Assembly (NCBI GenBank): GCA_037443205.1
Contig: JBBIOU010000013.1
Span: forward strand, 1 to 64,000
Direction: 5' to 3'
Source: JBBIOU01 sp037443205
GTDB taxonomy: Bacteria; Bacteroidota; Bacteroidia; Flavobacteriales_D; UBA2798
DNA: 64,000 bases
Part shown: positions 62,756 to 64,000 of the stretch, piece after piece
Layout: the number at the start of each line of letters is the position of its first letter
Numbering within the stretch: the stretch's first letter is position 1
Notes under the pieces: model-generated
Told to the model about the DNA's origin: nothing
What the model saw: only the letters and a program-made list of their open reading frames with translations
Database searches by the model: none
Made by a program: the position numbers and the translations under genes

Positions 62756-63151
62756 TTAAAAGATTAATTTTTCTTTTGATTTCAGCTTGCTTAGGTCTAT
62801 GGCCTGGGTCATTATGATGATATCTAATTGGCGCAATTTATCAATTATTTGTTGTGGCTCTATAAAACTATTGTTACGCAACATTAAGAAATAATCAATT
62901 TGTTTAAGCTCGGGTATTACCGGGGTGTTGTTCGTTTTGTTCGAAAATAAAAAATATTCTATATGATCTTCCTCGCTTTTATAATGATATAAGTCAAAGT
63001 ATGAAGAAAATTCTTTTTCATCGGTTTTTTTTAATGAAATATTAAATAGCTTATTGATGCTCCAGCATAATTGATAGTCTTTGCAATGTGCAATGATGCC
63101 TATTAAATCGAAATTGTAGTCGGGTTCAATATCCAGTTGATACTTTGCCAT
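62756..63151 (-). CDS. IPExxxVDY family protein
   Basis: Product of 131 residues, soluble, named after a motif seen here as VIPELKQIDYFLML (Ile in place of Val). The upstream part (LIGIIAHCKDYQLCWSINKL) is also typical. A Bacteroidota family of unknown function often found next to pyruvate kinase, as here (41 bp upstream of pyk). Confidence 0.88.
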   Translation of the reverse strand: MAKYQLDIEPDYNFDLIGIIAHCKDYQLCWSINKLFNISLKKTDEKEFSSYFDLYHYKSEEDHIEYFLFSNKTNNTPVIPELKQIDYFLMLRNNSFIEPQQIIDKLRQLDIIIMTQAIDLSKLKSKEKLIF

Positions 63152-63178
63152 TCAGAGCAAAGTAAACGAATAAATATG

Positions 63179-64000
63179 CTATTTCAAAATATGTTTATCG
63201 CTTCGCAAAGGATGCAAATTTATAAAATCGCTGATGTGTGTAATTTTGACTATATTTTCGGGTAGAGTAAGGTTATTTGTAATAATTTGATTACCTGAAA
63301 CAAATATTTTTTGTTTTTTAAAATCGCTGCTTAGTGTATTCAAATAGGTTTGAATGGAATAATTATTATCGGAAGCAACAAAAAAGGTAAATAACCATTT
63401 GCATTTTCTTAAGGCTGCTACTTCGAGTAAATCTTTATACGGTACTGATTGCCCGAGGTAAATCACATGGTAACCTAATTTGCGCAATAAATAGTTATAA
63501 AATAACAAGCCTAATTCATGTAGTTCTCCTTCGGGTAAAAATAGTATAAAGGTGTTTTGTTTATTTTGGGCTTTTGGCAATTTATCAGCTTCTACCATTA
63601 ATTTTTGTCTGATAAGATGGGATGTAAAATGCTCTTGTGCCGGGTGTATGTTGCCGGTTACCCATAATACACCAATTTTTTGCAAAAAAGGATAAATTAT
63701 ATTTACGATACTGTTTTCAAACCCGAAATGGCGTATGCTTTCATTAAATATGTCTTCAAAATCATCTTCATTCATATCAATCGTAGCTAGCAACAATTTT
63801 TCGACATATATATTATAATTATCGTTTTTTGTACTTATTTCGATTACTTGTTTGTGTAGTTCTTCGGGTTTAAGCCGGGCAATTTTGGATATTTTTATTC
63901 CATGGTTATTTAAGATGGAAATGCTTAAAATTTTTTTTACTTCGGTATCATCATAATAGCGAATGTTGGTATCGGTTCTGTCGGGTTCAATGATACCATA
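63179..64000 (-). CDS. MerR-family regulator with B12-binding domain, CarH-like (5' end outside)
   Basis: The frame is open to the right edge, so the start is missing; 273 residues are visible. The first about 50 residues are the MerR winged helix (IIEPDRTDTNIRYYDDTEVK, then ILNNHGIKISKIARL). The rest is a cobalamin-binding module: WVTGNIHPAQEH fits the Wx9EH motif of CarH photoreceptors (W near 113, E-H at 123-124 of the visible part), and GELHELG gives the ExHxxG histidine (near 161) that ligates B12. It is inferred to be a repressor responsive to adenosylcobalamin and light, classically of carotenoid genes; its targets would lie outside the window. The commonly called start at 63796 would drop the DNA-binding domain and is wrong. 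Confidence 0.87.
   Translation of the reverse strand, partial: YGIIEPDRTDTNIRYYDDTEVKKILSISILNNHGIKISKIARLKPEELHKQVIEISTKNDNYNIYVEKLLLATIDMNEDDFEDIFNESIRHFGFENSIVNIIYPFLQKIGVLWVTGNIHPAQEHFTSHLIRQKLMVEADKLPKAQNKQNTFILFLPEGELHELGLLFYNYLLRKLGYHVIYLGQSVPYKDLLEVAALRKCKWLFTFFVASDNNYSIQTYLNTLSSDFKKQKIFVSGNQIITNNLTLPENIVKITHISDFINLHPLRSDKHILK

Overview
The window is a low-GC chromosomal segment from a member of the Bacteroidota. The evidence is a Bacteroidota-type dcw cluster, type IX secretion sorting domains (types A and B), SprB-like repeats, a TonB-dependent receptor with a carboxypeptidase-like N-terminal domain, and families largely confined to the phylum (Porin_10, DUF4924, DUF4294, IPExxxVDY). 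Several promoters also fit the phylum consensus (TTG near -33, TAnnTTTG near -7). I cannot assign an order; the AT-rich, gliding-type gene content would fit Chitinophagia, Sphingobacteriia or Cytophagia relatives.

Layout. Positions 1-600 hold the 3' end of an rRNA operon (23S, 5S, terminator). Positions 656-5.8 kb carry a porin-like barrel, a DUF5916 protein, a possible 32-residue membrane peptide and mnmD. Positions 5.9-22.3 kb are a continuous minus-strand cell-wall and division operon: mraZ, rsmH, ftsL, ftsI, murE, mraY, murD, a second MurD C-terminal domain, ftsW, murG, murC, ftsQ, ftsA, ftsZ, yqeY. It starts at a recognisable promoter with MraZ boxes and ends at a hairpin near 5.8 kb. 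Positions 22.9-30.6 kb carry DUF4924, Skp-like, serC, and a secreted T9SS protein with a TonB-dependent receptor. Positions 31-38.5 kb carry mgtE, a hydroxyacid dehydrogenase, a frameshifted GH3 gene, a 7TM/SpoIIE phosphatase, a 3-methyladenine glycosylase and lysC. Positions 38.8-44.3 kb are a plus-strand block: a membrane pyrophosphatase fused to a YceI domain, a small membrane-anchored protein, trxA, a DUF58 protein, a cyclophilin and tRNA-Asp. Positions 44.4-53.4 kb carry a DUF2279 protein, trkH, a RfaE1-type kinase, an aminotransferase and a large SprB-repeat T9SS protein. Positions 53.6-64 kb hold metX, pckA, a broken T9SS tail, DUF4294, accC, M42 peptidase, pyk, IPExxxVDY and a partial MerR/B12 regulator with the CarH Wx9EH motif.

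The points most worth a second look are the pyrophosphatase-YceI fusion, the free-standing MurD glutamate-ligase domain inside the dcw operon, a 13-nt perfect anti-16S Shine-Dalgarno in front of murG in a phylum that mostly lacks them, two or three families of short dispersed intergenic repeats (one with compensating hairpin arms), a T9SS sorting-domain remnant abutting one repeat, an A8 slippage-type frameshift in the GH3 gene, and the CarH-like regulator at the right edge.

All family assignments come from reading motifs by eye; no database search was run. Residue positions given as approximate are estimated from nucleotide coordinates.
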